From Crenothrix polyspora (GTDB lineage: Bacteria > Pseudomonadota > Gammaproteobacteria > Methylococcales > Methylomonadaceae): a DNA stretch of 21,289 nucleotides. The stretch is from the NCBI GenBank assembly GCA_945903675.1, contig CAMDOP010000019.1:1-21289 (forward strand), given 5' to 3'. The position numbers and the translations under genes were made by a program. The stretch's first letter is position 1; the number at the start of each line of letters is the position of its first letter. Below the pieces are notes generated by a model, which had not been told where the DNA came from, did not search any database, and saw only the letters and a program-made list of their open reading frames with translations. Shown here in pieces: positions 7,946 to 15,925 of this stretch.

Positions 7946-8549
7946 GTTTAGATTGTTTTTCTTTATGATTATTTCATTACTATCACTGCAGACCATGGCC
8001 GAGCAAGTCATTGTGGTTTTAGGCGATAGCATCAGTGCTAGTTATGGTATGCCAGTGGAACAAGGTTGGGTATCTTTACTGCAAAAAAAACTACTGACTC
8101 AACATAGTCGCTACAGCCTTTACAATGCCAGTATCAGTGGTGAAACTAGCGCAGGCGGTTTAGCTAGAATAGACGCGCTATTAAACACCCAAAAACCTGC
8201 TATTGTCTTGTTACAATTAGGCGCTAATGACGGACTGCGTGGTTTATCACCCTTAGATATGAAAAGTAATCTTGAAGAAATAACTCGCCGAACCCAAAAC
8301 ATCGGTGCCACTGTTTTATTACTCAGCATGAAAATTCCGCCCAATTACGGCAAACGTTATGTTGATCTTTTTTATAACGTTTATCCGCAATTAGCTCAGC
8401 AACTGAAAATAACTTTAGTACCTTTTTTACTTGAAGATGTTGCACTACATAAAGATTTAATGCAGGCTGACGGCCTACATCCCAATGCAAAAGCGCAAGC
8501 CATACTTGCAGATAAAATTGAACCCTACTTACTTCCTTTACTTCAATAA
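7944..8549 (+). CDS. tesA: Periplasmic GDSL esterase / acyl-CoA thioesterase I
   Basis: A multifunctional SGNH hydrolase (arylesterase, thioesterase and lysophospholipase in E. coli) that acts in the periplasm. A signal peptide (about 1-19, ending TMA) precedes block I VLGDSIS with catalytic Ser29. GETSAGGL (block II Gly) and LGANDGLRG (block III Asn) follow, with the catalytic Asp176 and His179 in DGLHPNAKAQ. The 201-residue length fits a precursor of TesA. It is divergent from the ATPase gene, a gene pair also seen in E. coli (tesA and ybbA). Here the two start codons meet with no intergenic space, and no clear Shine-Dalgarno is seen. An internal ATG at codon 8 would also keep a signal peptide. 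Confidence 0.93.
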   Translation: MFRLFFFMIISLLSLQTMAEQVIVVLGDSISASYGMPVEQGWVSLLQKKLLTQHSRYSLYNASISGETSAGGLARIDALLNTQKPAIVLLQLGANDGLRGLSPLDMKSNLEEITRRTQNIGATVLLLSMKIPPNYGKRYVDLFYNVYPQLAQQLKITLVPFLLEDVALHKDLMQADGLHPNAKAQAILADKIEPYLLPLLQ

Positions 8550-8562
8550 ACGAGCCTTTCTG

Positions 8563-8991
8563 ATGACCGCATTAACATTGAAACAAGCTAATCTTATTAT
8601 AAATACTGCAATTCATGTGGCCAGAGAATTAAATATGGCGCCTTTAACAGTAGTCGTACTCGATACAGCTGGCCATATTAAAGCCATGCAGAGAGAAGAC
8701 GGTGCTAGCCAAGTAAGACAACAAATTGCCACAGCAAAAGCCTGGGGAGCCGTCAATATGGGCGTATCATCACGCAGTCTTGCCGCCGTAGCGACACAAA
8801 GGCCCGACTTTATGAATGCCTTAATTGATGTGGCCGATGGTAAAATCATGCCAGTTCCAGGCGGGGTATTGATTCGTGATGCTGAAAACAAGCTGTTGGG
8901 CGCTGTCGGTATCAGTGGAGACATTTCCGATCAAGATGAGCGCTGTGCGATTGCAGGTATAGAAGCCGTTGGTTTTTTCGCAGGCATTTAA
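8563..8991 (+). CDS. GlcG/HbpS-like protein (DUF336)
   Basis: A 142-residue small cytoplasmic protein of the GlcG/HbpS (DUF336) family. Members are found beside glycolate genes, as heme-binding regulators or with corrinoid-type enzymes; no single biochemical role is established. Family landmarks are LTLKQANLIINTA at the start, MAPLTVVVLDTAGHIKAMQRED, TAKAWGAVNMG, the conserved PVPGGVLIRD loop and LLGAVGISGD near the C-terminus. I chose the ATG at 8563 because it follows tesA by 13 bases and starts right at the domain. An ATG at 8485 would lie inside tesA and add 26 residues unlike the family. No glycolate gene is nearby, so its partner is not evident. Confidence 0.88.
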   Translation: MTALTLKQANLIINTAIHVARELNMAPLTVVVLDTAGHIKAMQREDGASQVRQQIATAKAWGAVNMGVSSRSLAAVATQRPDFMNALIDVADGKIMPVPGGVLIRDAENKLLGAVGISGDISDQDERCAIAGIEAVGFFAGI

Positions 8992-9024
8992 ATCATTAAC
9001 TAAATAACCTATAGAACCATTATT

Positions 9025-9594
9025 TTGTTAAACAAGCGTTACTTAGCTATTTTTTTCTGCTTTGCTTTAGCTTGGTCGCTGCCCTTTTCAGCTTATGCCG
9101 ATGACCCTGTAACCGAAGTTATAGACGCTGAAATTACATTACATAATGATCATTATGTAATGTCTGCAGACATGAATTATCAGCTCAGTAAAAGAGCAAC
9201 GGCCGCCTTACAAAGCGGCGTACCTCTATTCTGGTCGATTCAAATCCTGCTATTGCAAGATCGACCTATTTTATGGGATAAAACCTTATTAAATATAGAG
9301 ATACATTACCGCCTGCAATACCAAGCTTTGCTGAATGTCTACAATCTACAAAATCTGACAAGTGGCGAAACTTATAATTTTTCTACGCTCTATGCCGCCC
9401 TAGATTTGATGTCAACCCTTCGTGATTTTCCCATCATTGAAAAATCAACAATTACCCTAGACAAAAATTATCTTTGCGCATTGAAAATAAAGTTTGATGG
9501 TAACTTATTACCTTTGCCGCTACGCCCACTTGCCTATATTGATAAGCAATGGTTTTTATCTAGTGATTGGACACTATGGCCTCTGAAAAAGTAA
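9025..9594 (+). CDS. DUF4390 secreted protein, TTG start
   Basis: A 189-residue exported protein of the DUF4390 type, commonly found just upstream of ntrY in beta- and gammaproteobacteria; molecular function unknown. The signal peptide (about 1-25, ending SAYA before DDP) requires initiation at TTG 9025, because the first in-frame ATG lies well inside the mature domain and an in-frame stop sits at 9001. The body has the expected beta-rich pattern: an N-terminal VxxAxITLHND strand, FWSIQILLLQDRPILWD, then YRLQYQALLNVYNLQN and a final strand ending FLSSDWTLWPLKK. Its 3' end overlaps ntrY by 19 bases, so the two genes are translationally coupled. A perfect 28-bp palindrome lies inside the gene at 9136-9163. 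Confidence 0.85.
   Translation: MLNKRYLAIFFCFALAWSLPFSAYADDPVTEVIDAEITLHNDHYVMSADMNYQLSKRATAALQSGVPLFWSIQILLLQDRPILWDKTLLNIEIHYRLQYQALLNVYNLQNLTSGETYNFSTLYAALDLMSTLRDFPIIEKSTITLDKNYLCALKIKFDGNLLPLPLRPLAYIDKQWFLSSDWTLWPLKK
9136..9163. repeat. Perfect 28-bp palindrome inside the DUF4390 gene
   Basis: The half-site ACATTACATAATGA (9136-9149) is followed immediately by its exact complement (9150-9163), with no loop and GATC at the centre. It encodes part of the segment TLHNDHYVMS. See the findings. Confidence 0.9.
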
Positions 9595-11732
9595 AACTTC
9601 CTATTAACCTTTTTGCGTTAATCCTATTTGGCCTGATTCTGCTGTCCTTACAACTGATGAGTTCAGCGACACAAGAATCCTCAGAGTTAAGTGCTCTATA
9701 TTCATGGCTGCTACTCATCAATGCCTTAGGATCAATCGTGTTACTGACGCTAGTCGGCGCTAATATTTATACGTTAATTCAATATTCTAAAAAGCGCGAA
9801 GCGGGTTCCCGACTAACTAGACGCATGGTGTCGCTGTTTGTAGTATTAGCGCTTGCTCCTGCGGTTATTGTGTTTTATTTTTCTATGCAGTTCTTACATC
9901 AAGGCATTGATAGTTGGTTTAATGTTGAAATTGACCGGGCCCTAGAAGACGCGCTGGAGTTAAGTCAATCTTCATTAGATCAACGGATGCGTTGGCATCT
10001 TAAGCAAACCCAGCAAGTCACTGAAAAACTACAAGACTCCTCCGAAAACAGGGTGGCCTTGGATATGGAAAACTTACGCGAACTATCAGGCGCATCAGAA
10101 ATGACGCTTTTTTCTCGTCAAGGTCGAATTATTGCATCAAGCAGCATGAACCTAGGGGACATTTTACCTAGCTTACCCGATAAAAATATTTGGTTACAGT
10201 TACGACAGAATGGTGAGTATGTAGCAGTAGCACCTGCACACGAAGAAAAACTAATGGTGCGAGCTATTGCCAAAGTAAACACTCAAGAGCCGCAATATTT
10301 ACAGGCCTTATATCCAGTACCCGTGAGAGTTTATGATTTAGCAGATTCAGTAGAATTTGCCTTCGTACGTTATAAAGAAATGAAGTTTCTTAGGCACTCC
10401 TTGAAAATAACCTTCACCTTAGCCTTATCCTTGGTGTTGTTGATGAGCTTATTAGCAGCTATATGGGTCGCCTTTATCAGTATTCGTAGCATTATTGCAC
10501 CAGTAAAACAACTCGTCAAAGGCACACAGGCTGTTGCATCTGGGCATTATGATGAACCCTTACCTGTCATTGCCCAAGATGACCTTGGCTTTTTGGTTGA
10601 GTCTTTCAATGAAATGATGAATCGTATCGCTATGGCCCGCGATGAAACTCGAATAGCTGGATTTGAAGTAGAGAATCAACGCGCGTATTTAGAAACCATA
10701 CTCGCCAATTTAACCGCTGGTGTAATCAGCTTTGATGCCTCTTATAATATACGTACGGCCAACCAAGCGGCGTACCGAATTTTCCATATTCATGTAAATC
10801 AATTCATAGGTCGACAATTAGTAGATCTCATAAAAGATCGCTCTGAACTCGCAGAACCACTTAAATCAATTCAACGCTTATTAGAACAAGCCGATGATAT
10901 TTGGCAGCAGCGCATTGCTTTTTTAGGCTCTAATGGGCGCCAAGAATTATTATGCCGAGGCACACCCCTTTATTCTCAGGAAGGCTTTCGCGTTGGTAGT
11001 GTCGTTGTTTTTGATGATGTGACTGATTTAATGCAAGCACAAAAAAATGCTGCTTGGGGCGAAGTTGCAAGGCGACTCGCTCACGAAATTAAAAACCCAT
11101 TAACGCCTATACAATTATCAGCAGAACGTTTGCAACATAAACTTGCTGATAAGTTAGAGCCCGCCGATGCAGAGATATTACAACGCTCAACCCGAACGAT
11201 AGTTCATCAAGTTGAAGCGATGAAAGAAATGGTTGATGATTTTTCTGAATATGCCCAACCCTCAAAAAAAGAAACCGTGGATATTGACCTATCTCGCCTA
11301 GTACAAGAAATTTTAGCGCTCTATGCACTAAAATCAGGTGTAAAATTCAAAACTGATTATGAGGCGAGTTTGTTAATGGTCAACGGCGACCCTGTCAGTC
11401 TAAGGCAAGTCCTGCATAATTTAATAAAAAATGCCCTAGAAGCTATAGGAACAGCAGGATTAATTGAAATAAATGTACACCGAGTACAAAAAAATAATAC
11501 AGACTTTATTGAACTTGCGCTCTATGATGACGGACCAGGCATTAAAGAAGAACAAATTGAAAGCATATTTGAGCCTTATGTAACGACTAAAACAAAAGGC
11601 ACAGGACTAGGCTTAGCGATAGTGAAAAAAATAATAGAAGAACACGGTGGTGCTATATGGATAGACACCAGTCGTGAAGTCGGAGCTGGCTTTATAGTCC
11701 AGCTCCCTGCATGCCACTCTGAACCGCTATAA
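9576..11732 (+). CDS. ntrY: NtrY-type membrane sensor histidine kinase
   Basis: Inner-membrane kinase that autophosphorylates and passes the phosphate to NtrX; in other bacteria the pair responds to nitrogen or redox state. From ATG 9576 (718 residues) it has three N-terminal helices (about 10-25, 41-65, 84-104), a periplasmic sensor region and a fourth helix (about 278-303). HAMP (about 304-355) and PAS (about 370-485) domains follow. The HisKA core has phospho-acceptor His503 in RRLAHEIKNPLTP, and the ATPase domain has N-box HNLIKNALEAI, G1 DDGPGI, F-box FEPYVTT and G2 GTGLGLAIV. All catalytic motifs are intact. A TTG at 9567 could add three residues. It overlaps the DUF4390 gene and is followed by ntrX after 5 bases. 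Confidence 0.93.
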   Translation: MASEKVKLPINLFALILFGLILLSLQLMSSATQESSELSALYSWLLLINALGSIVLLTLVGANIYTLIQYSKKREAGSRLTRRMVSLFVVLALAPAVIVFYFSMQFLHQGIDSWFNVEIDRALEDALELSQSSLDQRMRWHLKQTQQVTEKLQDSSENRVALDMENLRELSGASEMTLFSRQGRIIASSSMNLGDILPSLPDKNIWLQLRQNGEYVAVAPAHEEKLMVRAIAKVNTQEPQYLQALYPVPVRVYDLADSVEFAFVRYKEMKFLRHSLKITFTLALSLVLLMSLLAAIWVAFISIRSIIAPVKQLVKGTQAVASGHYDEPLPVIAQDDLGFLVESFNEMMNRIAMARDETRIAGFEVENQRAYLETILANLTAGVISFDASYNIRTANQAAYRIFHIHVNQFIGRQLVDLIKDRSELAEPLKSIQRLLEQADDIWQQRIAFLGSNGRQELLCRGTPLYSQEGFRVGSVVVFDDVTDLMQAQKNAAWGEVARRLAHEIKNPLTPIQLSAERLQHKLADKLEPADAEILQRSTRTIVHQVEAMKEMVDDFSEYAQPSKKETVDIDLSRLVQEILALYALKSGVKFKTDYEASLLMVNGDPVSLRQVLHNLIKNALEAIGTAGLIEINVHRVQKNNTDFIELALYDDGPGIKEEQIESIFEPYVTTKTKGTGLGLAIVKKIIEEHGGAIWIDTSREVGAGFIVQLPACHSEPL

Positions 11733-11737
11733 AAATC

Positions 11738-13099
11738 ATGACCGCAAACACACCGCGTATTTTAGTTGTAGATGACGAACCGGATATTCGCAGACTAGTC
11801 TGTGAAATACTTGAAGATGAAGGCTATCAAGTATCTTCAGCGGAAGATGCCAATACTGCTAGAACATTAAAATTATCAGTACAGCCCAATCTAATTCTGC
11901 TCGATATCTGGATGCCCGATACCGATGGCATTACTCTACTGAAAGAATGGGCTGCTGAAGACTCGCAATTATGCCCCGTCATTATGATGTCGGGTCATGG
12001 CTCAGTAGAGGCCGCAGTTGAAGCTACACGTCTTGGAGCCTATGATTTCCTTGAAAAACCTTTATCAATGGCAAAACTCTTGTTGATCGTTACTAGGGCA
12101 TTAGAGGCTAGTCACTTGCAAATAGAAAATGCCGGTCTCAAACAACTGTTAGCGGCAGATATAGAGCCAGTAGGTAAAAGTGCGACCGTAGCTAGAAACA
12201 AGGACCAATTAAAGCGTCTAGCTCAGCATGACACGCGTGTATTGTTTTATGGAGAGGCGGGTGTAGGTAAAGAACTTTATGCGCGCTACCTGCATAATAA
12301 CAGCTCTCATCGTGAGGGACCTTTTATTGATGTGGCAGTTGGTAGCATATCACCCGAAAATTCGGCGGTTGAATTCTTTGGCAAAGAAATCAACGGCAAG
12401 ATTTATCCAGGTCTATTAGAACGCGCCCATAAAGGCACCCTATTTCTAAGTGAAATTAGCGGTATGGATAAAGAAACGCAATTACGTTTACTCAGCGCCT
12501 TAGAATCCAGTTCTTTTTTAAGAGTAGGTGGCAGCGAGTCAGTCCGTGTTGATGTTCGAGTGGTGGCCTCAACACGTATCGGCATGGAAGAAGAAGTTAA
12601 GTTGGGTCAATTTAGACAAGACCTCTACTATATGCTCAATGAAGTCACCATTAACATTCCACCATTGCGTGAACATAGTGAGGATGTGCCAGCATTATTA
12701 AGCTTTTATGCTAATTATTTTGTCAATCAAGATAAGCTGCCGTTTCGAAAATTTTCCATAGCTGCACAAAACTTCTTACGAAATTACAGCTGGCGTGGTA
12801 ATGTACGCGAATTGAAAAATTTAGTGCAACGCTTAATGATTCTTGGCGTAGGCGAAGAAATCGAGCTTGATGAAGTAAAATCCGCACTTGGTACCATAGT
12901 TAGTGATATCATGGCATCACCATCCGTGCCCGAATTTTTTAATCTGCCGCTAAAAGAAGCGCGAGATCATTTTGAAAAAACTTATTTAGAATATCATTTT
13001 GAGCGCACAGGTGGCAGTGTAGCAAAGTTATCTGCAGTGATTGGCATGGAACGCACTCACCTTTATCGAAAACTACACTCCTTAAATATTAAATTATAG
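11738..13099 (+). CDS. ntrX: NtrX-type response regulator, AAA+ domain altered
   Basis: Cognate regulator of NtrY. The receiver domain (about 1-120) has the acidic pocket DDE (12-14), phospho-acceptor Asp56 (LLDIWMPD), Ser85 and Lys107. The AAA+ domain has Walker A GEAGVGKE (172-179). Where sigma54 activators read FGxExGAFTGA, this protein reads FFGKEINGKIYPG, so the GAFTGA loop is absent. Walker B reads TLFLSE instead of TLFLDE. The Arg-finger region FRQDLYYMLNEVTINIPPLR is present. The C-terminus carries a Fis-type helix-turn-helix (GGSVAKLSAVIGMERTHLYRK). Loss of GAFTGA is known in parts of the NtrX family and implies it does not remodel sigma54 polymerase in the usual way; it may act as a simple DNA-binding activator or repressor. 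Same operon as ntrY. Confidence 0.92.
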   Translation: MTANTPRILVVDDEPDIRRLVCEILEDEGYQVSSAEDANTARTLKLSVQPNLILLDIWMPDTDGITLLKEWAAEDSQLCPVIMMSGHGSVEAAVEATRLGAYDFLEKPLSMAKLLLIVTRALEASHLQIENAGLKQLLAADIEPVGKSATVARNKDQLKRLAQHDTRVLFYGEAGVGKELYARYLHNNSSHREGPFIDVAVGSISPENSAVEFFGKEINGKIYPGLLERAHKGTLFLSEISGMDKETQLRLLSALESSSFLRVGGSESVRVDVRVVASTRIGMEEEVKLGQFRQDLYYMLNEVTINIPPLREHSEDVPALLSFYANYFVNQDKLPFRKFSIAAQNFLRNYSWRGNVRELKNLVQRLMILGVGEEIELDEVKSALGTIVSDIMASPSVPEFFNLPLKEARDHFEKTYLEYHFERTGGSVAKLSAVIGMERTHLYRKLHSLNIKL

Positions 13100-13110
13100 A
13101 CGGACAAAAA

Positions 13111-13166
13111 AACTTAAGGTAAGAGCGAAAGTTAGTTAATTTCGCCTATCAGCCTTGAGTTATTTT
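13111..13166 (+). terminator. Nested stem-loop terminator after ntrX
   Basis: Outer arms AACTTAAGG (13111-13119) and CCTTGAGTT (13153-13161) pair with one G-U, and an inner stem GCGAAA/TTTCGC (13125-13130 and 13140-13145) lies within. ATTTTGTCT follows, and an A-run precedes the left arm. It lies between the ntrX stop and the rplM promoter, so it probably ends the ntrYX transcript. The T-tract is modest. Confidence 0.5.
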
Positions 13167-13185
13167 GTCTAAATTAAAATAAACA

Positions 13186-13214
13186 TTGAAAAGACGGACA
13201 ATGTTTAGTAGAAT
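13186..13214 (+). promoter_or_regulatory. Strong sigma70-type promoter for rplM-rpsI
   Basis: TTGAAA (13186-13191), a 17-base spacer and TAGAAT (13209-13214). Transcription would start near 13221 and give a leader of about 36 nt before rplM. Confidence 0.7.
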
Positions 13215-13256
13215 TCTCGCTCTTTTATTGAGCCTTTACAGAAAGACTAAGTAACG

Positions 13257-13685
13257 ATGAAAACATTTAGTGCAAAAACAGAAGAAGTTAAACGCGATTG
13301 GTATGTAGTTGATGCAGATGGGAAGACGCTGGGTCGCCTTGCTTCTGAAATTGCACGTCGTCTTCGCGGCAAACATAAACCAGAATACACACCGCATGTT
13401 GATACAGGTGATTACATTATTGTTGTTAATGCTGAAAAAATTGGCGTTACCGGCAATAAAGAAAAAAAGAAACTATATCAACATCACACCGGTTATATAG
13501 GCAACTTAAAAACCGTAACACTCGGAAAATTAAGACAGACGTTCCCAGACCGTATTCTTAATACCGCTGTTAAAGGTATGCTGCCAAACAATCCATTAGG
13601 CCGTGCAATGTTCAAGAAATTGAAAGTTTATGCAGGTCCTGAACACGATCACCAGGCCCAACAGCCAAAAGTTTTAGAATTATAA
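13257..13685 (+). CDS. rplM: Large-subunit ribosomal protein uL13
   Basis: Structural protein of the 50S subunit that binds 23S rRNA early in assembly. The 142-residue length equals the E. coli protein. Family landmarks are WYVVDADGKTLGRLAS (about 16-31), the LRGKHKPEYTPHVDTGDYIIVVNAEKI core, HHTGYIGNLK and the C-terminal block MLPNNPLGRAMFKKLKVYAGPEHDHQAQQP. The gene is directly upstream of rpsI, the order conserved throughout bacteria, with 11 bases between them. In E. coli L13 represses its own operon through the leader; nothing in this short leader lets me confirm that here. Confidence 0.98.
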   Translation: MKTFSAKTEEVKRDWYVVDADGKTLGRLASEIARRLRGKHKPEYTPHVDTGDYIIVVNAEKIGVTGNKEKKKLYQHHTGYIGNLKTVTLGKLRQTFPDRILNTAVKGMLPNNPLGRAMFKKLKVYAGPEHDHQAQQPKVLEL

Positions 13686-13696
13686 GCGAGTAGACC

Positions 13697-14089
13697 ATGG
13701 CAGCAGCTCAGTATTACGGAACAGGTCGTCGTAAAAGTGCAATAGCACGTGTTTACGCAACATCCGGCACAGGTATAATCACTGTTAACAAGAAAACCCT
13801 AGAAGACTATTTCGGTCGTAAAACCGATCAAATGGTTTCTTGCCAACCATTAGGTTGTGTTGAGCTAGAAGGTAAATTCGACATTAATGTGATAGTTAAA
13901 GGCGGCGGCCCATCTGGCCAAGCAGGCGCTATTCGTCACGGCTTAACACGTGCTCTAATGGAATATGACGAAAATTTACGTCCAGCCCTTAGAAAAGCAG
14001 GTTTTGTTACACGTGACTCGCGTATCGTTGAACGTAAAAAAGTTGGCTTACATAAAGCCAGAAAACGTCCACAATACTCGAAACGTTAA
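13697..14089 (+). CDS. rpsI: Small-subunit ribosomal protein uS9
   Basis: 30S head protein whose basic C-terminal tail reaches the P-site tRNA. The 130 residues match the usual length. YYGTGRRKSAIARVY (about 6-20), the VKGGGPSGQAGAIRHGLTRAL core and the invariant tail ending KRPQYSKR are all present, including the terminal Arg. It is co-transcribed with rplM and followed by a strong intrinsic terminator. Confidence 0.98.
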   Translation: MAAAQYYGTGRRKSAIARVYATSGTGIITVNKKTLEDYFGRKTDQMVSCQPLGCVELEGKFDINVIVKGGGPSGQAGAIRHGLTRALMEYDENLRPALRKAGFVTRDSRIVERKKVGLHKARKRPQYSKR

Positions 14090-14133
14090 TCCGCTGTTTC
14101 ATGGTCGGTAATTCAAATTACTTATTATGAAAT

Positions 14134-14169
14134 AAAAGGGCTGCATTCATCAGAATGTAGCCCTTTTTT
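14134..14169. terminator. Intrinsic terminator after rpsI (works on both strands)
   Basis: The arms (14134-14148 and 14153-14167) contain AGGGCTGCATTC and GAATGTAGCCCT, with one G-T pair and a 4-base ATCA loop. They are flanked by an A-run on the left and a T-run (14164-14169) on the right, so both RNA strands would carry a U-tract. Confidence 0.88.
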
Positions 14170-14284
14170 ATGCGTATCAACTTATACAAAAATAAGTAAG
14201 GCCTCAGCAGAATCAACCCAGCATTAACGCCTAAAAAACCCTCAGACACAAAAACTATACACTGAAGGCTCAAAATACTTACTT

Positions 14285-14313
14285 TTGGCATGCGAAACAT
14301 GATTTTTTCTAAT
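14285..14313 (+). promoter_or_regulatory. Candidate promoter for minCDE
   Basis: TTGGCA (14285-14290), 17 bases, TCTAAT (14308-14313). A second candidate is an extended -10, TGCTAGAAT (14319-14327), without a clear -35. Either would give a 25-40 nt leader before minC. Confidence 0.4.
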
Positions 14314-14357
14314 CGTAATGCTAGAATCAACAAACTTGTGACCAAGAGAGCCAATAG

Positions 14358-15101
14358 ATGTCAACGAATTCAAAAAAAACACCTAATACCTCACTCGCAC
14401 TAGAATTTAAAAGCAGTAATTTTTCTGTACCGGTCTTAGCCTTATCTAGCGATGACTTAATTACTATAGAAGAACAACTAAAAGAAAAAGCAAGCTTAGC
14501 GCCTGATTTCTTTAAAAACCTACCCGTCGTTATTGATTTACAAACGGCCAATAAACTAAATTGCAACATTGATATAGCCGCTCTTACTGCCATTATTAAA
14601 AACAATGGCTTATTGCCCATAGGAATACGTGGCGGCAACGTACAGCAAAATAAACAGGCCTTAGATTTACTCATTCCCGTATATTCTGTTAACAACGGAA
14701 CCACCGCTGAAGAGCCTCAAAAACAGCAAGCCCCTGCCCCAACCCCAGAAACGGCAAGTCGGGATACCTCGACCATGCTAATAACTCAGCCCATCCGTTC
14801 AGGACAACGCATATACGCAACCGGTGATTTAATAATTACAGCTCAAGTTAGTTCTGGCGCCGAAATCATGGCTGAAGGCAATATTCATGTTTACAACACC
14901 CTGAGAGGCCGAGCCTCAGCAGGCATTCAAGGCAATAAAGATGCGCGTATCTTTTGTTTTGATTTACAAGCCGAACTCATCTCTGTTGCCGGCATTTATA
15001 AAGTCAGCGAAGATATAGATGCATCCGTCCGCAACAAACCTGTTCAAATCTATTTACAAAACCAAGCATTAATCATTCAAGATCTTTTACAACATCATTA
15101 A
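14358..15101 (+). CDS. minC: Septum-site inhibitor MinC
   Basis: Inhibits FtsZ assembly away from mid-cell; recruited to the membrane by MinD. The 247-residue protein has an N-terminal FtsZ-acting domain (about 10-105: LALEFKSSNFSVPVLAL, FFKNLPVVIDLQ, LLPIGIRGGN). A Pro/Ala/Gln linker follows (about 115-135), then the C-terminal beta-helix (about 138-247) with IRSGQRIYATGDLIITAQVSSGAEIMAEGNIHVY and GRASAGIQGNKDARIFC, including the RSGQ motif that contacts MinD. First gene of the min operon; minD follows after 14 bases. AAGAGAG about 9 bases upstream of the ATG is a weak ribosome site. Confidence 0.96.
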   Translation: MSTNSKKTPNTSLALEFKSSNFSVPVLALSSDDLITIEEQLKEKASLAPDFFKNLPVVIDLQTANKLNCNIDIAALTAIIKNNGLLPIGIRGGNVQQNKQALDLLIPVYSVNNGTTAEEPQKQQAPAPTPETASRDTSTMLITQPIRSGQRIYATGDLIITAQVSSGAEIMAEGNIHVYNTLRGRASAGIQGNKDARIFCFDLQAELISVAGIYKVSEDIDASVRNKPVQIYLQNQALIIQDLLQHH

Positions 15102-15103
15102 TT

Positions 15104-15109
15104 AAAGGA
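15104..15109 (+). promoter_or_regulatory. Ribosome binding site fixing the GTG start of minD
   Basis: AAAGGA lies 6 bases before GTG 15116. This supports initiation at GTG, since no ATG is available at this point. Confidence 0.7.
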
Positions 15110-15115
15110 ACCATT

Positions 15116-15925
15116 GTGGCAAGAATCATAGTAGTAACATCAGGCAAAGGCGGCGTTGGCAAAACAACAACAAGTGCCGCCATTGCCATGGGGCTTGCAA
15201 AAAGAGGCCATAAAACAGCCGTAATTGATTTTGATGTAGGCTTACGTAATCTCGACTTAATTATGGGCTGTGAACGTCGTGTTGTTTATGACTTTGTTAA
15301 TGTCATCAACGGCGAAGCAACGCTTAACCAAGCTTTAATACGTGACAAGAACTGCAACCAACTCTATATTTTGCCAGCGTCGCAAACTCGAGACAAAGAT
15401 GCCTTAAGCCAAGAAGGTGTTGGAAAAATCCTAGATGAACTTAAAAAAGATTTTAAATATATAGTCTGTGATTCTCCAGCTGGTATCGAAAAAGGCGCTC
15501 ATTTGGCTATGTATTATGCCGATGATGCATTTATAGTCACCAATCCTGAAGTTTCTTCAGTTCGAGATTCCGATAGAATGCTTGGCATTTTATCTAGCAA
15601 ATCTCGTAGAGCAGAACAAAACGAAGAACCTATTAAAGAATATCTACTATTATCTCGTTACTCACCAGATCGTGTAAAACTAGGTGAAATGCTTAGCGTT
15701 GAAGACGTACAAGATATTTTATCCCTGCATTTATTAGGTGTTATTCCAGAATCTAAGTCAGTACTCAATGCTTCAAACTCAGGTATGCCTGTCATACTCG
15801 ACGAAAAAAGCGATGCTGGTCAAGCCTATGCAGATATTGTTGACCGCTATTTAGGTGAAGAGAGACCGCATCGTTTTATCGATGAAGATAAAGGCTTCTT
15901 TAGGAAGCTATTCGGGGGTAAATAA
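15116..15925 (+). CDS. minD: Septum-site ATPase MinD
   Basis: Membrane-cycling ParA/MinD-family ATPase that carries MinC to the membrane and oscillates with MinE. The deviant Walker A SGKGGVGKTT (residues 9-18) includes the signature Lys11 and Lys16. FDVGLRNLDLIMG is switch I, CDSPAGIEKG is switch II/Walker B, and TNPEVSSVRDSDRMLG is the MinC/MinE-binding face. The C-terminal amphipathic helix GFFRKLFGGK is the membrane-targeting sequence. The 269 residues match the E. coli length (270). GTG start. The stop overlaps the minE start by one base (TAATG), so MinD and MinE synthesis are coupled. Confidence 0.98.
   Translation: MARIIVVTSGKGGVGKTTTSAAIAMGLAKRGHKTAVIDFDVGLRNLDLIMGCERRVVYDFVNVINGEATLNQALIRDKNCNQLYILPASQTRDKDALSQEGVGKILDELKKDFKYIVCDSPAGIEKGAHLAMYYADDAFIVTNPEVSSVRDSDRMLGILSSKSRRAEQNEEPIKEYLLLSRYSPDRVKLGEMLSVEDVQDILSLHLLGVIPESKSVLNASNSGMPVILDEKSDAGQAYADIVDRYLGEERPHRFIDEDKGFFRKLFGGK

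Noticed and set aside
7946..8032. Upstream extension of the ABC ATPase by 29 residues
   Set aside because: It would run into tesA, adds residues unlike the family, and the ATGs at 7945/7942 give the expected length.
8485..8562. N-terminal extension of the GlcG-like protein inside tesA
   Set aside because: ATG 8563 starts exactly at the conserved domain and lies just after the tesA stop.
14180..14197. ACTTAT/ATAAGT stem after the rpsI terminator
   Set aside because: Only 6 A/T-rich pairs; expected by chance and weak next to the main terminator.
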